Below, one piece after another: positions 33,043-44,330 of a stretch of DNA of 64,000 nucleotides. How positions within the stretch are numbered: position 1 is the first letter of the stretch; each line of letters starts with the position of its first letter. Source of the DNA: Euborellia annulipes (Eukaryota; Arthropoda; Insecta; Dermaptera; Anisolabididae); NCBI GenBank assembly GCA_023213315.1, contig JAKCPI010000966.1, positions 241,270-305,269 on the forward strand, written 5' to 3'. The position numbers and the translations under genes are program-made. The notes under the pieces are model-generated. The model made no database searches, had not been told where the DNA came from, and saw only the letters and a list, made by a program, of their open reading frames with translations.

Positions 33043-35517
33043 AATGCTAGAACGGGTTTTTACAAAAATTGTATTCTAATGTTTTTCAAATCTATATTCG
33101 CAGCCCAATTGACGGACCCTTTGAAACAAGGCAAGTGGATTTATCCCGATAAACGGTAAACAAGATTTGTATTTTTGTAAAAAAATGACACTTCGAATAC
33201 GAAACAGAGAGACCCAAGCGCTTTCTTTATACATGATTTGGCAGACATCGAGGTAAATCCACTTATCATAGAATTCACCGTTGCCACTAGTTGAAACATT
33301 CTTAAATTTAATCAGATTATCATCTAATTATAGATAAATATAGATAAATAAATAACATAAAATTAAGTTTCAAAAGGATTTTATTTTAGCTTATGCGCAT
33401 TTCGACGTTAATACGTCATTTCCAGAGCTATAACACAAACCCATGATGATAACTCAGATGATAATCCAATTATCATGTTATTGAGGTGTATATTTTTTTT
33501 TTAAGTCTTTTCTGAGGCTTCAATATTGAGATATAAATTTATAAAGAATTATATATATGATGTGCTGGTCCATGAAGACAATTTGAAGAACATATAAACG
33601 AATATTTATTAATTCAAATAGGCGAAAAAAAGAGTATAAATTTAATAGGTCATATTTTAAATGCTTTGCCCTGATTAACACGGGTTATATAAATTAGTAA
33701 GCTTATTAATTGTTAGGATCTTGATAAATAGACAAATTTTTGGTTAATTGGAAAAGAGCTCCTGAAAAACAGGTCTCAATTGTTAATTAACAAGATGATC
33801 TATGCAAATGAAAATGTCTCGCACACCTCAGAGCCGTTCTTCGAAAAACCCAATATGAGCTGGTCCTTAGAGTTGCCTACCTTCGAGTATGCAAAATGAA
33901 TGAATTTAAGCAAACCAAGCACTAAAAATTGAACTCAGTACTTTTACGAGTAGTTAATTTTTTAGTTAGTGTCTGTCCGAAATAATTAGGCTCTAAAAAA
34001 AGACCTGATACTACCTCTTCAAGAGGTACATTTCTTTTACGGGTAGGTTAAGTATGCAATTATTAAAATGATTCAATAATTTTATTATTAAAAAAAAATA
34101 AAATTTGTTTGAGGAATAAAAATTGAAATCTTGACTCTGACATTTGAAACGTCACTTTTTTTAAACTGATCTAACATGCTAAGATACATTTCATAAGGAC
34201 TAAGCAATTAGGAAAAAAATTATCCATAGAAAAGATTAAATTAATCCCAGCAACCGAATAGAAGAATTTTTTTAAAAGCCAAATTAAGGGGATGATATTA
34301 AAAATTAAAATCTGATGCGTTTAGACTGTTCTAGATGACAAAAAATTTCAAAAATTTGATAGTTGAATTCATAATAATTGTTTTAAATAAACTTTGAATT
34401 ATATACAAAAGAAAAATTTTTCAAGGAAACGTTTGGTCAAGACCCAAAGAGACAACATCCTGATATCCCTAAGTAACATCCTTTAGCTAATGTTATATTA
34501 TTTGTATTTCTAATCTTATTGATTCAATAAGTTGTTTTTATCGGGAATTTTTTTCCCCCTTAAGGAAATATAAAATTATTCCCAGGAGTCATCATTCAAT
34601 TGAAACTTGGCAGATTATCATATGGGATCCATAATACATCTGACTCATCTACGCCTGTTTATGTGCAGCTGGACTCAACGACTCGCTTTGTCTGCAAAGT
34701 TGCAGACCTTTTGCTAAATCAAGAAAAAAAATGCCAAGCGATAATCCTCGAGATTTATTTTATGAGTCGTTTCTTATCAAAGATGAAAAAAATCCTATGA
34801 AAAACATAGTATTAAAAAGAGTTGAACTTGTAATGGGTATTAAAAAAAAGCAATTACCAATTGTAAACCTTCATTTTTAAAGAGTTTTTGACATCATGCC
34901 CCTTGGAGTAGAATCAAGGCCTTTTCTTTATAATCTAAGGGCTAGTGATTTACTTCCCGTATAATCATAAATGGCTATTGATGATGAATTTAAATAAATA
35001 TGGCGGCAATATTTACATACCGGAATTTATTGTGTATGTCAATATGGCCTTTGATTACTAAAAACAAAAAATTTTTAAAAATAGACATTTTTTTAAATAT
35101 TATTTCTATTAAAATCAAATTTTATTGTGTTGCAATTTGGGTCTTAAACTGGGATGAACTTAGTATGGATAATCTCAAGAAATAGACGTTGGCTGCTAAA
35201 ATTTATTAATTGTAATTATCGATTTATAAAAGAAATAATTAATTAATTAGTAACAATTGGCAAAAGACAATAAAATCTCAGAGATTGATAAATTCGTTAA
35301 AATTGTTCTAGAGCTAGATTAGTTCTTAATTTAATTATGAATTATCAATTGAATATGCATGGCCTGTTCTGGAAGAGCTCCGTAGCCAGATCCGGTATAT
35401 CTATAGAAATTTTATGCACCCCATATCTAGTCGACTAATAAATCACAGTCAAACATAATGAAATAAAAATTTTAATTAAAAAACAATATAAAAATAGCAA
35501 ACGAGTGTCCTATAATA
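33043..35517. other. Mostly unique AT-rich DNA
   Basis: Contains GTTAATTAAC (near 33782) and ATGCAAAT (near 33805) in a small islet, and a less AT-rich patch at 34590-34760 with a 66-codon ORF lacking recognisable homology. No mobile element was supported. Confidence 0.35.
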
Positions 35518-35834
35518 CAGGGGTGGCCAAAATGAGGCTCGGGAGCCACATGCGGCTCTTTGAATGATGATTATTTGTGGCTCTCTGTTAATTTTCCGCA
35601 GCGCGAAAAAATCTCGTTTTCCAAAAAAGAGTTTTGCTAAAAAAAAAAAAAGGTAAAAAGATTTCCACGGGAGGAGAAAAAATTTTCCGCAGGGCGGCAA
35701 AAATTTCGCTTAAAAATTTTTTTAATATGCTAACCTTTTTTGCATACTTTTTAAATACGACTTTAATTACGACTCGCGAAAAATTTCAAATTTTGAAAAA
35801 TAGCTCGGATTATCAAGAAGCATGGCCACCCTTG
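35518..35834 (+). mobile_element. hAT-like MITE, CAGGGGTGGCC family
   Basis: The left end is CAGGGGTGGCCAAAATGAGG followed by the internal pair CTCGGGAGCCACATGCGG, a motif set common in hAT-type MITEs. The right end inverted is CAAGGGTGGCCATGC. Flanks (CTATAATA and CTCTGGTG) do not form a clean duplication. Confidence 0.65.
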
Positions 35835-36700
35835 CTCTGGTGTTGGTCATTTGAGATGCCTATCTTCCAGGGATCAAATGAATTTTTATAGTCTATCTAA
35901 TTCTATAATTATCAATATTTTAATATTATAATTAAATCAAAAATTATTTATAATACTGCATAGAAGATGAGAAGGGTTAGAAACAAATCGATCTCTTTGC
36001 TTTTAATTCCATTTGGGGATGAAGAGGTAGCTTGGCACTCTCGTCCCGAAAAAAAAAGAAAAAAGTTTTAAAATCTTTACATATTGGGCAATATGACAAC
36101 CTTAGACGCCTTGCCCCCTCCCCCCACAAGGCGCATCAGTCTTGCTTAACTATGATAATCGGATGGTTCAACTCTCTTCACCCAAGGCAAGGCCACCGGC
36201 TTCTTTAAATACTTCATTAAGTACTAATAAAAACACGATTTTTTTTAAATAAATCATTTTTTACTTTTATTGATAATCAATGTTCAAAATGTAAGGAAAA
36301 AAAGTATTTCATTGTTGGAAATCAAAAGATTTTTACCTCCCTAAAAATTTGTTTACTTTTTTATATTAAAAAAATGAGGAGTTGAATTTTTTTTTTTTTT
36401 TTATTTATTAACATGTACATGTACCAGATGGCATTCATTAGTAGTGGAACAAACTCTTTGTAATAATTGACAGACTAAAAAATAATTTTTTATTTCACCA
36501 AATTATCTCAATCAATAATTTTTGTTGAATTTATTTATGAAAATTAAATGATGAATGATTTTCCATACGTTTAATGGCCTATAGATTACTTCCTTACACT
36601 ATGACAATCTTTTATAGCCTATATATTATTGGATTTAGTGCGAATAAAAGTCTGTAAAGAAGAAAAATAAATGGTTCTTTGTTGTAAATAAGTCTCATAT
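35835..36700. other. AT-rich DNA without recognised features
   Basis: No gene or repeat was supported. A C-rich patch occurs at 36111-36130. Confidence 0.4.
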
Positions 36701-36719
36701 GATGGATGATGACTCTAGT

Positions 36720-37560
36720 TATCATTATAAATAAAATAAGGCGTTGCCATCCATCGGTTGCAGCTTAGGCGAATGCATAAAACATGATGGCGCCAATTAA
36801 TGCAAGGCTTTTCTCAGCCCCAATTGAGAGGCGCTACCATTTATTCATGAATCAAGACCCTGACCTCAAGCAATTAGCATTTTACAAATACGGAAATTGA
36901 TGTCTGATTCAAAATATGTATTAGAAAAATATGTGAGACAGGAATAAGTGAAAGATTTGTTTGTTTAGGGCCAGAAGGGCGTTCGTTATCTTGGCCAACC
37001 AGCACCCCGTCTGTTTGTTCACCTTCTCATCTCAGACAGAGTAGTGCTTTGTCTCTTGCTGGCCAATTATCCAGTTTGTCTGCGCACAGTTTTCTGTGTG
37101 TTTGAGAGATTAACATAAGCATGTCGAAGCCAATGGGCAACATTAACATAAAGCATTGTAAAGTCGCTTGGGGCCGCGTGAAGGAATCCGGCCCTACGCC
37201 CAGGCTACACTTGCTATCAATCGGCCCTTTGTCTACCTACCTGAGTCCACCCAACAAGAAAAAAAATCAAGTAACCAAAACGAGGGGGGAATTGCTAGAT
37301 TTCCCTAATGTATTAGGGTAGGTCCGGTTTCTTATAATAATAAATTAATTAGAACGAATAATTAAAATAGGAATGAATAGCACGGGCTTTGGAGGTGAAA
37401 CAAATGCCGAGTGCCGATTGCGTAGGTGGGACTTGAAAGAAAACGGCGAAGAACAGAACACGGAGACCCCGGGGCCGTCACGAGAGAGGAGCAGACCGCG
37501 GTGGGAACCGAACCCGGCCCCTTGGCCCCCACGGACCGCCACTTTTGGTCAAAATACCCT
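36720..37560. promoter_or_regulatory. Cluster of unique GC-richer islets
   Basis: 36740-36860, 36965-37250 and 37375-37560 are unique and markedly less AT-rich. They contain GATGGCGCCAATTAATGC, CTTGGCCAACC and GCTGGCCAATTATCC; the last islet has CCCCGGGGCC and CCGCGG. Both strands are open in places (up to 88 codons) without recognisable domains. Regulatory or conserved non-coding DNA is the best guess. Confidence 0.25.
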
Positions 37561-38317
37561 GCTTGCGAAACACACACATACACAAAGACTACTTATTCAA
37601 TCTGTTCTACATTTTATCGTCCCGTTTGTTTATTCGTGACATCGACTACATGAGTTTATTAATTTATGAGAGATACATGAACGAGTATTGAGAGAACACT
37701 CACTGAAATATATGAGGTTTTTTTTATAATACCCTTGAAAGTTTAAATATTTAGGCCAGTATTAAGTCTTATAAATAAACAACGAAAATAACAGAGAATA
37801 AAATAATGAAAAAAGCAAAATTTAATTACTTGGTTCACTGCAAGAAAGTCTAAACATGGAACGGGACTTGAGTGCGAAAGGAAACGAAATATTATCACTG
37901 AATTATAATTTAAAATATATTTATAATGCTTCTGTTACCAGAATGATTAATATATAGAGAGAGACAAGATAATGGAATAGGCTTCCTATCCAATGGCCAT
38001 TTTAAGTACTGTATTCTACTATTCAAAATAAGAGACTACAGTAGATAAAGTGAAATAGACCTATTAAAAAGTAAAAAATTTAATCTTTTTATGTGAGTTA
38101 TGATTTTTTTAAATTTTTGAATCTTGTAAACTTAACTTTGATTCTTAACCTTTAAAATAATTTAATTATAAGGACTAGATTTTGGTTTTCCTTTTTTATT
38201 AGGCATTTTTGTTAGATACAACATCATAGTTGAGTTGTAGTTTTTCGACAAGATAATTAAAAAATTTTGATTTTTTTGTTCCATGTCTTTAAGAAGTTGT
38301 CCAATTAATTCTTTTTT

Positions 38318-38405
38318 ACTTTCTCTTACCCTATATATGAAATATATAGAGAGAGAAAGTATTGCGATCATGTCAAAAATTTGATGTCGAGATGTTTTTT
38401 TATTG
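38318..38405 (+). mobile_element. C-family 5' end fragment
   Basis: TACTTTCTCTTACCCTATAT, GAGAGAAAGTATTGCGATC and TTTGATGTCGAGAT match the first 85 bp of C elements. The remainder is absent. Confidence 0.75.
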
Positions 38406-38574
38406 CATAAAAACATGGGTACGAATTTGTTATAATTTCCAAATTACTTTTACTCTTGATTTCTCTTTGATACAATTTTATTTATTTTATGTATTTTAAA
38501 TTTATTCAAATGAATTCGGTTTATTGCATTTTTCTGTCTGTTGTTCTTGGAGGGGATGAAAATAAGTGATGTCC

Positions 38575-38660
38575 GTCCATCTCGCAGGTCGTGGGTTCGT
38601 GCCTCTTGGCCTCGTGATGGCCCTAAGCCACAGGGAACTCCCCCGAACTCCAATCCTCTT
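38575..38660 (+). repeat. Possible tRNA-like retroposon fragment
   Basis: A B-box-like GTCGTGGGTTCGTGCC lies in a GC-richer patch, but no A box is visible at the right distance. Weak. Confidence 0.2.
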
Positions 38661-38749
38661 AAGACATTTCGACAACGTTCTTCTTGTTGTGTTGTTGGAC
38701 AATTTGCATTTTGTGATCAGTTAATGGACCGTGTCCATTGCAAATGATG

Positions 38750-39970
38750 GATGGTTAGAATGCCAAAATTATTACTATTTTCAATATAAGAATTAAAAAT
38801 ATAAAAATAATAATCATCAAGAAAATAACGAAGATAAGCAAAAAAAAAAAAAATGTCTGAGCTAAAATATTTTTAAATTAAAAAATATTAATAGATTCAT
38901 GAAACATAAATACTGTAAAGATTTGTTTGATAGAATTGACAAATAATTAAATTCTCATTTGATTGTTTTAATTATTTATAAAATAATCAGATATTTGAAA
39001 AGTTCAGAACAGAAAAATAAATATTTTAACAAACATTTTTTGAAAACAAAAAAAATTAGGGATTTCAGAAACGTATGAACAAGTTGGAATTTCTAAATGC
39101 TTTCTAATTTTATTTTGACCACCCCAATTATTTTCGAAGACGAACAGGAAATAAACAAGCTGACAAATTCACTAAATGCATTAATCAAGTAATTAAACAA
39201 GATGTATTTAAATAAAAAAAAAGTTGAAATTCAAAAAAAAAAAAAGCAAACAAAAAAAAGTAATTTTTCTACTTTCATTCTTCTAATATTTATTGTGACA
39301 TCAATCAACTTTTACCAAGGTATTTATAACAACGTTTAATCAAACTATGAAAAGAAATTTTTTTTTTTAAATTCAAGAGATTGTTTGGTTGTTTTGTGAT
39401 TTAAAAACATTCTTTGTATGAATTCAAAAAACCCCTACGGCGGTATACAAATGTAGAAACATTTATAGTCAAAAAATGGCTAAACCAATCCAGCAGGTCT
39501 TTTTATTATATATCTATGGCCATGAAAATGGAAGTTCATTTGCCCCATAACAAATAAACTTGCCAAGTATACATATATATAAAACATGGCCGCCGTTAGA
39601 GAAAGAGAGAGCCTTTTTTGTCCGAATCCTTGGAATAAATTTATCCCGAAAAAACCTCAGAAAGTTAATTGCTTGGATATAATAAAAAAAAAAAAAAAAA
39701 AAAAATAAGGATAATAGCAGACAAATGAATGTAGAGGGAGAGAGAAGAGGAAGAGAGTAAAGGAATGAGAAATGTTTCTCTTGACCTCTGTTGATGGGAT
39801 TAAATAAAAAAAATCGTCTTATTTTAATTTGATAAGGCCTTAAAAAAATCAAGCAAAAAAACTTATTTGAAATAAGTTAATTTGCATAGATTTTATAATA
39901 TAATCATCTTCTTTCCTCGCACTGAGGGATCGGCACGGTTCCTAACATTCGGCAGTAATACCGATCATCT
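38750..39970. other. AT-rich DNA with poly-A/T runs
   Basis: A-runs lie at 39208-39246 and 39686-39706. No gene or mobile element was supported. Confidence 0.4.
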
Positions 39971-39972
39971 TT

Positions 39973-40345
39973 TACTTTCTCTTACCCTATATATGAAATA
40001 TTTATAGAGAGAATATTATTGCGATCATGTCAAAAATTCGATGTCGAGATTTTGATGGAAATTCATGTTTTTAAGTCCCCTGAGTCCAAAAAAGTGGGTC
40101 CCGCAAATTGGTCTGTCTGTATGTGAGTGTGTGTAACGATTTTTAGCATGAAGGAATTGAGCTACTGGATTGAAATTTTATATTTAAGTTAGTTACCCTG
40201 CCGGACACTCAAAATAAGCTTTTGAACAAAATTGGATAAAAAGTCAGTCTTACTGATGTACTTTAGTTTAATTTCAAAATTCGCTCCAACGATACATGCT
40301 CTTTAAAATGTATATTCTCATTTTTTAAACTTTTGGTACATATCC
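39973..40345 (+). mobile_element. C-family element, 5' half
   Basis: TACTTTCTCTTACCCTATAT, TCGATGTCGAGATTTTGATG, CCCCTGAGTCCAAAAAAGTG, GGTCTGTCTGTATGTG, AAAATTGGATAAAAAG and AATGTATATTCTCATTTT appear in the order seen in the full copy at 43641. The 3' hairpin half is missing. Confidence 0.75.
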
Positions 40346-40349
40346 GTTT

Positions 40350-41760
40350 ACAGTAAGTGATAGTTAAGTAGTTTAAATCTTTTATAAAACAACCTGAATT
40401 TTTTTTTTATATATATTTTATCTCACTACACTTTTCAATTTAATATTTTAATGAAGCAAGATTTATAAAATATCAGTTAACTTATTATTTGATATTCAAA
40501 TGTTATTAGATTATTTATAAAATTATAATAACTATTATTTTTTTGATATGTGGGTTTTTTTGTCCAATAAAAATTTTTAAAATCCCTTTTTGTGCCCTTT
40601 TTGAGCGTGACGAGTAGACAGATGGTCATTTGGCTCTTAGGCATGTTTTATTATATAGATGTTTAAGCTTCATTTCGTTCAATTTATATCAAAACTCGAA
40701 TGGTTCGTTATATATAATATTTGACCAGTCATGAAATAGCCTGAACCATTTTTCAACTTGTCTCATTTTTTTAAATCGTTAAAAAGATTAATATACAACA
40801 TGTATATTGTGTTATATATGTGGGTGTGAATATGTATGAGTGTCTTATGTAAATGGCGTGATATTAATTTTATAGGTAAGAAATAAATCAATGATCGATG
40901 ACTTTCTATTTTTTTTTTATTTTGTTATTTTGGAGGAGGGAGAGACCATGGACTAAATATTATCGTAACTGAATTCAGGATCAGTTTTAAATGTCTAAAT
41001 TCATACATATGTAACTACTAGTATCCAGGATAATGTAATTCGCGTCTGTGATATTGTTTTTTGAAAAGAAATAGCGAAAGGTTACATTAGACCTTAGGGT
41101 ATCCTTAGAGAGTAACGTAGTGAAAGGTCTATTATTTAAATAAATAAATATATATGAACTATTTTCATGAGAGAAATATTTTTTTTTTAATATTTAAATC
41201 TCTAAAAAAAATTTTTGAAAAACTGATTTTAATCTTAAATTAATTGACAAATAAATTTTGATTTATGCATTTTAAATAGAAAAATTTATCTATTTTTTGT
41301 TCATTATAAAGTTAAATTTGTTATACACTTTTCGGATTATTAACTTTAATTTTTGACATCATCTATCAAATTTTATTTTTAAGAAGATTATGAAAATTAG
41401 AATAAACCGGTTAGATTTATTGAGTGACGGATTTCGAACGCATATGGAATAAAATTATTATATTTTAATATGGGTTCATTATATTTATTTAAATTTAATA
41501 TACTTAAAAAGACAGAAAATTTTTGAAAATAGTGGGAGGTGAATTTTATTTGAAATTATTTAAAATAACTATCAAGAAAATGATAGATTTGTTAATTGAA
41601 GTGATAGGAGAAATTTTAGGCAATGAAATAATTAAATCGTTCCCATGATAGGACAACAAATAAACCCTTTGAGAGAGGTTAATTGACTAATTTGTTTTTG
41701 GTGAATCCCCGTTTAATTGAAAGCAATATCAAGATGAAGTGAAAACAAACTCCTTAATTG
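40350..41760. other. AT-rich DNA without recognised features
   Basis: No supported gene or repeat was found. Short ATAAATAAATAAAT runs occur near 41145. Confidence 0.4.
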
Positions 41761-41766
41761 AGTTAG

Positions 41767-41842
41767 ACGTTTCGAACGACGTCGTCTAGTCGGATTTAGA
41801 CAACGAAGACGTCGTCGTCGACGTCGTAGTCGACGACGAGTC
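41767..41842. repeat. CpG-rich GAC/GTC palindromic repeat
   Basis: Runs such as GACGTCGTCGTCGACGTCG and AGTCGACGACGAG form overlapping palindromes (several GACGTC and GTCGAC). It is an isolated CpG-dense tract in AT-rich DNA. Confidence 0.8.
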
Positions 41843-41864
41843 AATCATTTAAGGCCAAATTCAA

Positions 41865-42110
41865 GCTAAGAGTCCCGGTTCGATGCCCGGATACAACGTA
41901 GCTTTGTGTGCGTGGGAAACGCAGCCGAGTATAGCGAATGGCTCTCAACACACATGCAGACTTAAGACAGTGTCCGGTTTCAAAGACAGACAGACTGACA
42001 CCGTGGAGAGCTTGATTAACCAAATTGCTATCACCCTTCAAAACTTAGCAGAAAACCAGAGCAAAGAATTGATTAAAAAAAAAATGGTAGCGATGAAAGA
42101 GGCAAGTAAT
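41865..42110 (+). repeat. Possible tRNA-derived SINE with a B box
   Basis: GAGTCCCGGTTCGATGCCCGG contains a consensus-like B box (GGTTCGANNCC), followed by a GC-richer body and an A-run at 42071-42080. No A box lies upstream, where the GAC/GTC tract sits. A 76-codon ORF covers the body but shows no domain. Confidence 0.35.
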
Positions 42111-42119
42111 TAAAAAAAA

Positions 42120-42660
42120 ATTCAGTGGCGGCTATATACTATTCTATTATATTGATATACTTAATAAATAATCACCTATTGTTTATAAATTAAAATTAAT
42201 TAATTAAATTTTTAAGTAAAAAAACATTAATCAATATACTGTATAATATAATCAAGAGCTCTTGTGTGCCAAAATATCGATAAAATCTATTAAATTATTT
42301 TTAATAACTATAAAATTAATATAAATATATATATTAAAATTATATCCACGAGGAAGATAAATTATAATGTAAAACTACGTATTTATTTATTGATAATAAA
42401 TTCCATTTGGTGAAAAAAAAATCTCTAAATATTTATAACTATATTAAATTTAAAATTATAATTTGGTTAATCGTGTGAACGGTTCAAGATTAAATCATCA
42501 AATAATTTATTTGAATCTCATGCATGTTGATTTTACGTGGTACGAAAAATTAGCCAAAAAAAAAATTGTCTTTCCAGATGATCAAGTCTTTTTCTCACTC
42601 TTTTTCTCTACACATCGATGCATATGGATTAAATGAGTGAAGAAAAATGAGTGAAGAATA
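42120..42660. other. AT-rich intron-like DNA downstream of the EGF-type exon
   Basis: No feature was supported beyond the exon donor at its edge. Confidence 0.45.
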
Positions 42661-42670
42661 AAGTACTCAC

Positions 42671-42749
42671 TTGCAATAGGATTCTCCTCTTGGAGTGGAG
42701 ACACAAGCGCCAGCATTCTTACATGGATTCGGAGAACATGAAATAAATC
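42671..42749 (-). CDS. Internal exon encoding half of an EGF-like domain
   Basis: Read on the minus strand, a T-rich tract ending TTTTTGTTTCAG is followed by a 79-bp open segment and then the donor GTGAGTACTT. The exon enters in phase 1 and leaves in phase 2. It translates as xFIS, then CSPNPCKNAGACVSTPRG, then ESYCK. The Cys spacing C-x4-C-x5-C with P-N-P-C-K-N-x-G followed by Y-C is the first half of an extracellular Ca-independent or Ca-binding EGF-like repeat; the remaining cysteines would be in the next exon. EGF repeats occur in Notch/Delta, Crumbs, Slit, agrin, fat-like cadherins and many matrix proteins, and 25 residues cannot separate these. No other exon of the gene was recognised, so both flanking introns are long. 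The product is presumably secreted or membrane-anchored. Confidence 0.82.
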
Positions 42750-43054
42750 CTGAAACAAAAATAAACATGTAAATTTTTATTTAATTACAGATGAGTAGTA
42801 TTATTAAAATCATATCTTATAATTCATCTCAGTTTTTTAATATTCATTACTAAATACGTTCTTAAAACAATTAAAATTAAATTTATAATTTAATTTTTTT
42901 TTTTGTGTTATCATCAAACGCAATTATTAAGGGCTGAATGAAGCTTTTAAGAGGTAAAAATATGAATATATGTAGAAAAAAATCATGTGATTAATCGAAG
43001 ATAGTATAATATTCTCCTATTTAGGTTAGAAAAAGGAATGTGATGTGTGTAAAT

Positions 43055-43311
43055 CAGTGGCGGATCCAGGTGTTTCTCGGGGGGGGGGGGGGGTAATCTA
43101 GAGTGAATGGTACATTTTTTTCTGAATTTCGGTAATTTAAAGGCGCATTCTGTAATTGTTTGCTAGAATATAAATATAAATCAAATTTTTAAGTATTCAT
43201 TTTTAAAATTTTACATTAAAAATATATATTTTTTTTTCGAAAAAAAGTTTTTTTTTTTCAAATCTCAGGGGAGGGGTAATTACCCCCTTTACCCCCTTGT
43301 ATCCGCCCTTG
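43055..43311 (+). mobile_element. hAT-like MITE, CAGTGGCGGATCC family
   Basis: The left end CAGTGGCGGATCCAGGTG and inverted right end CAAGGGCGGATACAAGGGGG are flanked by GTGTAAAT (43047-43054) and GCGTAAAT (43312-43319), an 8-bp duplication with one change. G- and C-runs lie just inside both ends. Confidence 0.85.
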
Positions 43312-43640
43312 GCGTAAATGGAAAAAAGTAGCCCATATTAGTAAAATACTAGAATTCATTGTCCCAAAAGCTTCATGTTACGTGTCAGGAGGACACCTAA
43401 CTTAAATATCAAATTTCAACTTAATAGCTCTTTTCGCTGTTGAGATATTTTGTTTATATTCAGACCATTTCTTTTTGGGGTCAGGCACCCTCAGGGTGGC
43501 TACAGAGAAATGATTTGAAATTTCTCTGATAATTCCAGGTTTTCCAGATAAATTTTTCTATTTTTCCATGATTTAAAATTTTTATTCGTGTAATTAAGAT
43601 GTTTAAAGTTTTGACTAAAGTTGTCTTTTTTGATTTTTTT

Positions 43641-43792
43641 ACTTTCTCTTACCTATGTATATATGTAATATATATATAGAGAGAAAGTATTGGATTCATG
43701 TCAAAAATTCGATGTCAAGATTTTGATGGATCTTCACGTTTTGAGGTCCCCTGAATCCAAAAAAGTGGTTTTCGCGACATGGTCTGTCTGTC

Positions 43793-43828
<36 letters not shown>

Positions 43829-44330
43829 TGTGAACAAAATATCTCAAGAACGAAAAGAGCTAGGAGGTTGAAATTGTATATTTAAGTTAGGCACCCCCAT
43901 GGGACGTGACACGAAGCTTTTGAACAAAATCGACCAAAGAGTACTAGTACTTTACTGATGCACTTTTTCAGTTTTTTTTTATTTTCTCTAAATTTGCTCC
44001 AACGATTTTTTTTAAATTCAAAAATCAATTATTTTTTAGATTCTCAATAAAATGTATATTCTCATTTTGTCATTGAAATCTTCTGAAGACCACTTTACTC
44101 TTGTTCTTCATAGGAAAGATAGGAATTTCTCCTATGGTTGCTATGGTAACAAAATATAAATATTTTCCCAAACTTATAAATTTTACATCTTGAATTCAAA
44201 TGTACCCTACTGTCGGTAACTAAATATATTTCAACACAAAAAATCTGGTGTGACAAGCACAGTTCACAACTTTCGATTACCGAAGGTAAGAGAAAGTTGT
44301 GTGCTGTGCCCAGTCACACCAGATTTTTTT
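43641..44330 (+). mobile_element. C-family element, most complete copy
   Basis: It begins ACTTTCTCTTACC (43641). It contains a short hairpin with GAGAGAAAGTA, a (GT)n tract at about 43797-43826, AAGAACGAAAAGAGCTAGG, GTACTAGTACTTTACTGATG, ATGGTTGCTATGGTAAC and CTACTGTCGG. It ends in a ~93-bp palindrome (44238-44330) from AAAAAATCTGGTGTGAC to TCACACCAGATTTTTT. The inverse of the 5' terminus (GGTAAGAGAAAGT) lies inside that palindrome at 44285-44297. It is non-autonomous, about 690 bp, with no ORF. The superfamily is uncertain. Confidence 0.85.

Larger units (their letters stand above)
1..42670 (-). other. Presumed long intron downstream of the EGF-type exon
   Basis: From the exon donor at 42670/42669 to the window start I recognise no further coding exon on the minus strand. 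The stretch holds SINEs, MITEs, foldback elements, simple repeats and unique AT-rich DNA, and contains the ratchet-like site at about 4500. That it is one intron is inferred; an unrecognised short exon could be present. Confidence 0.45.
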
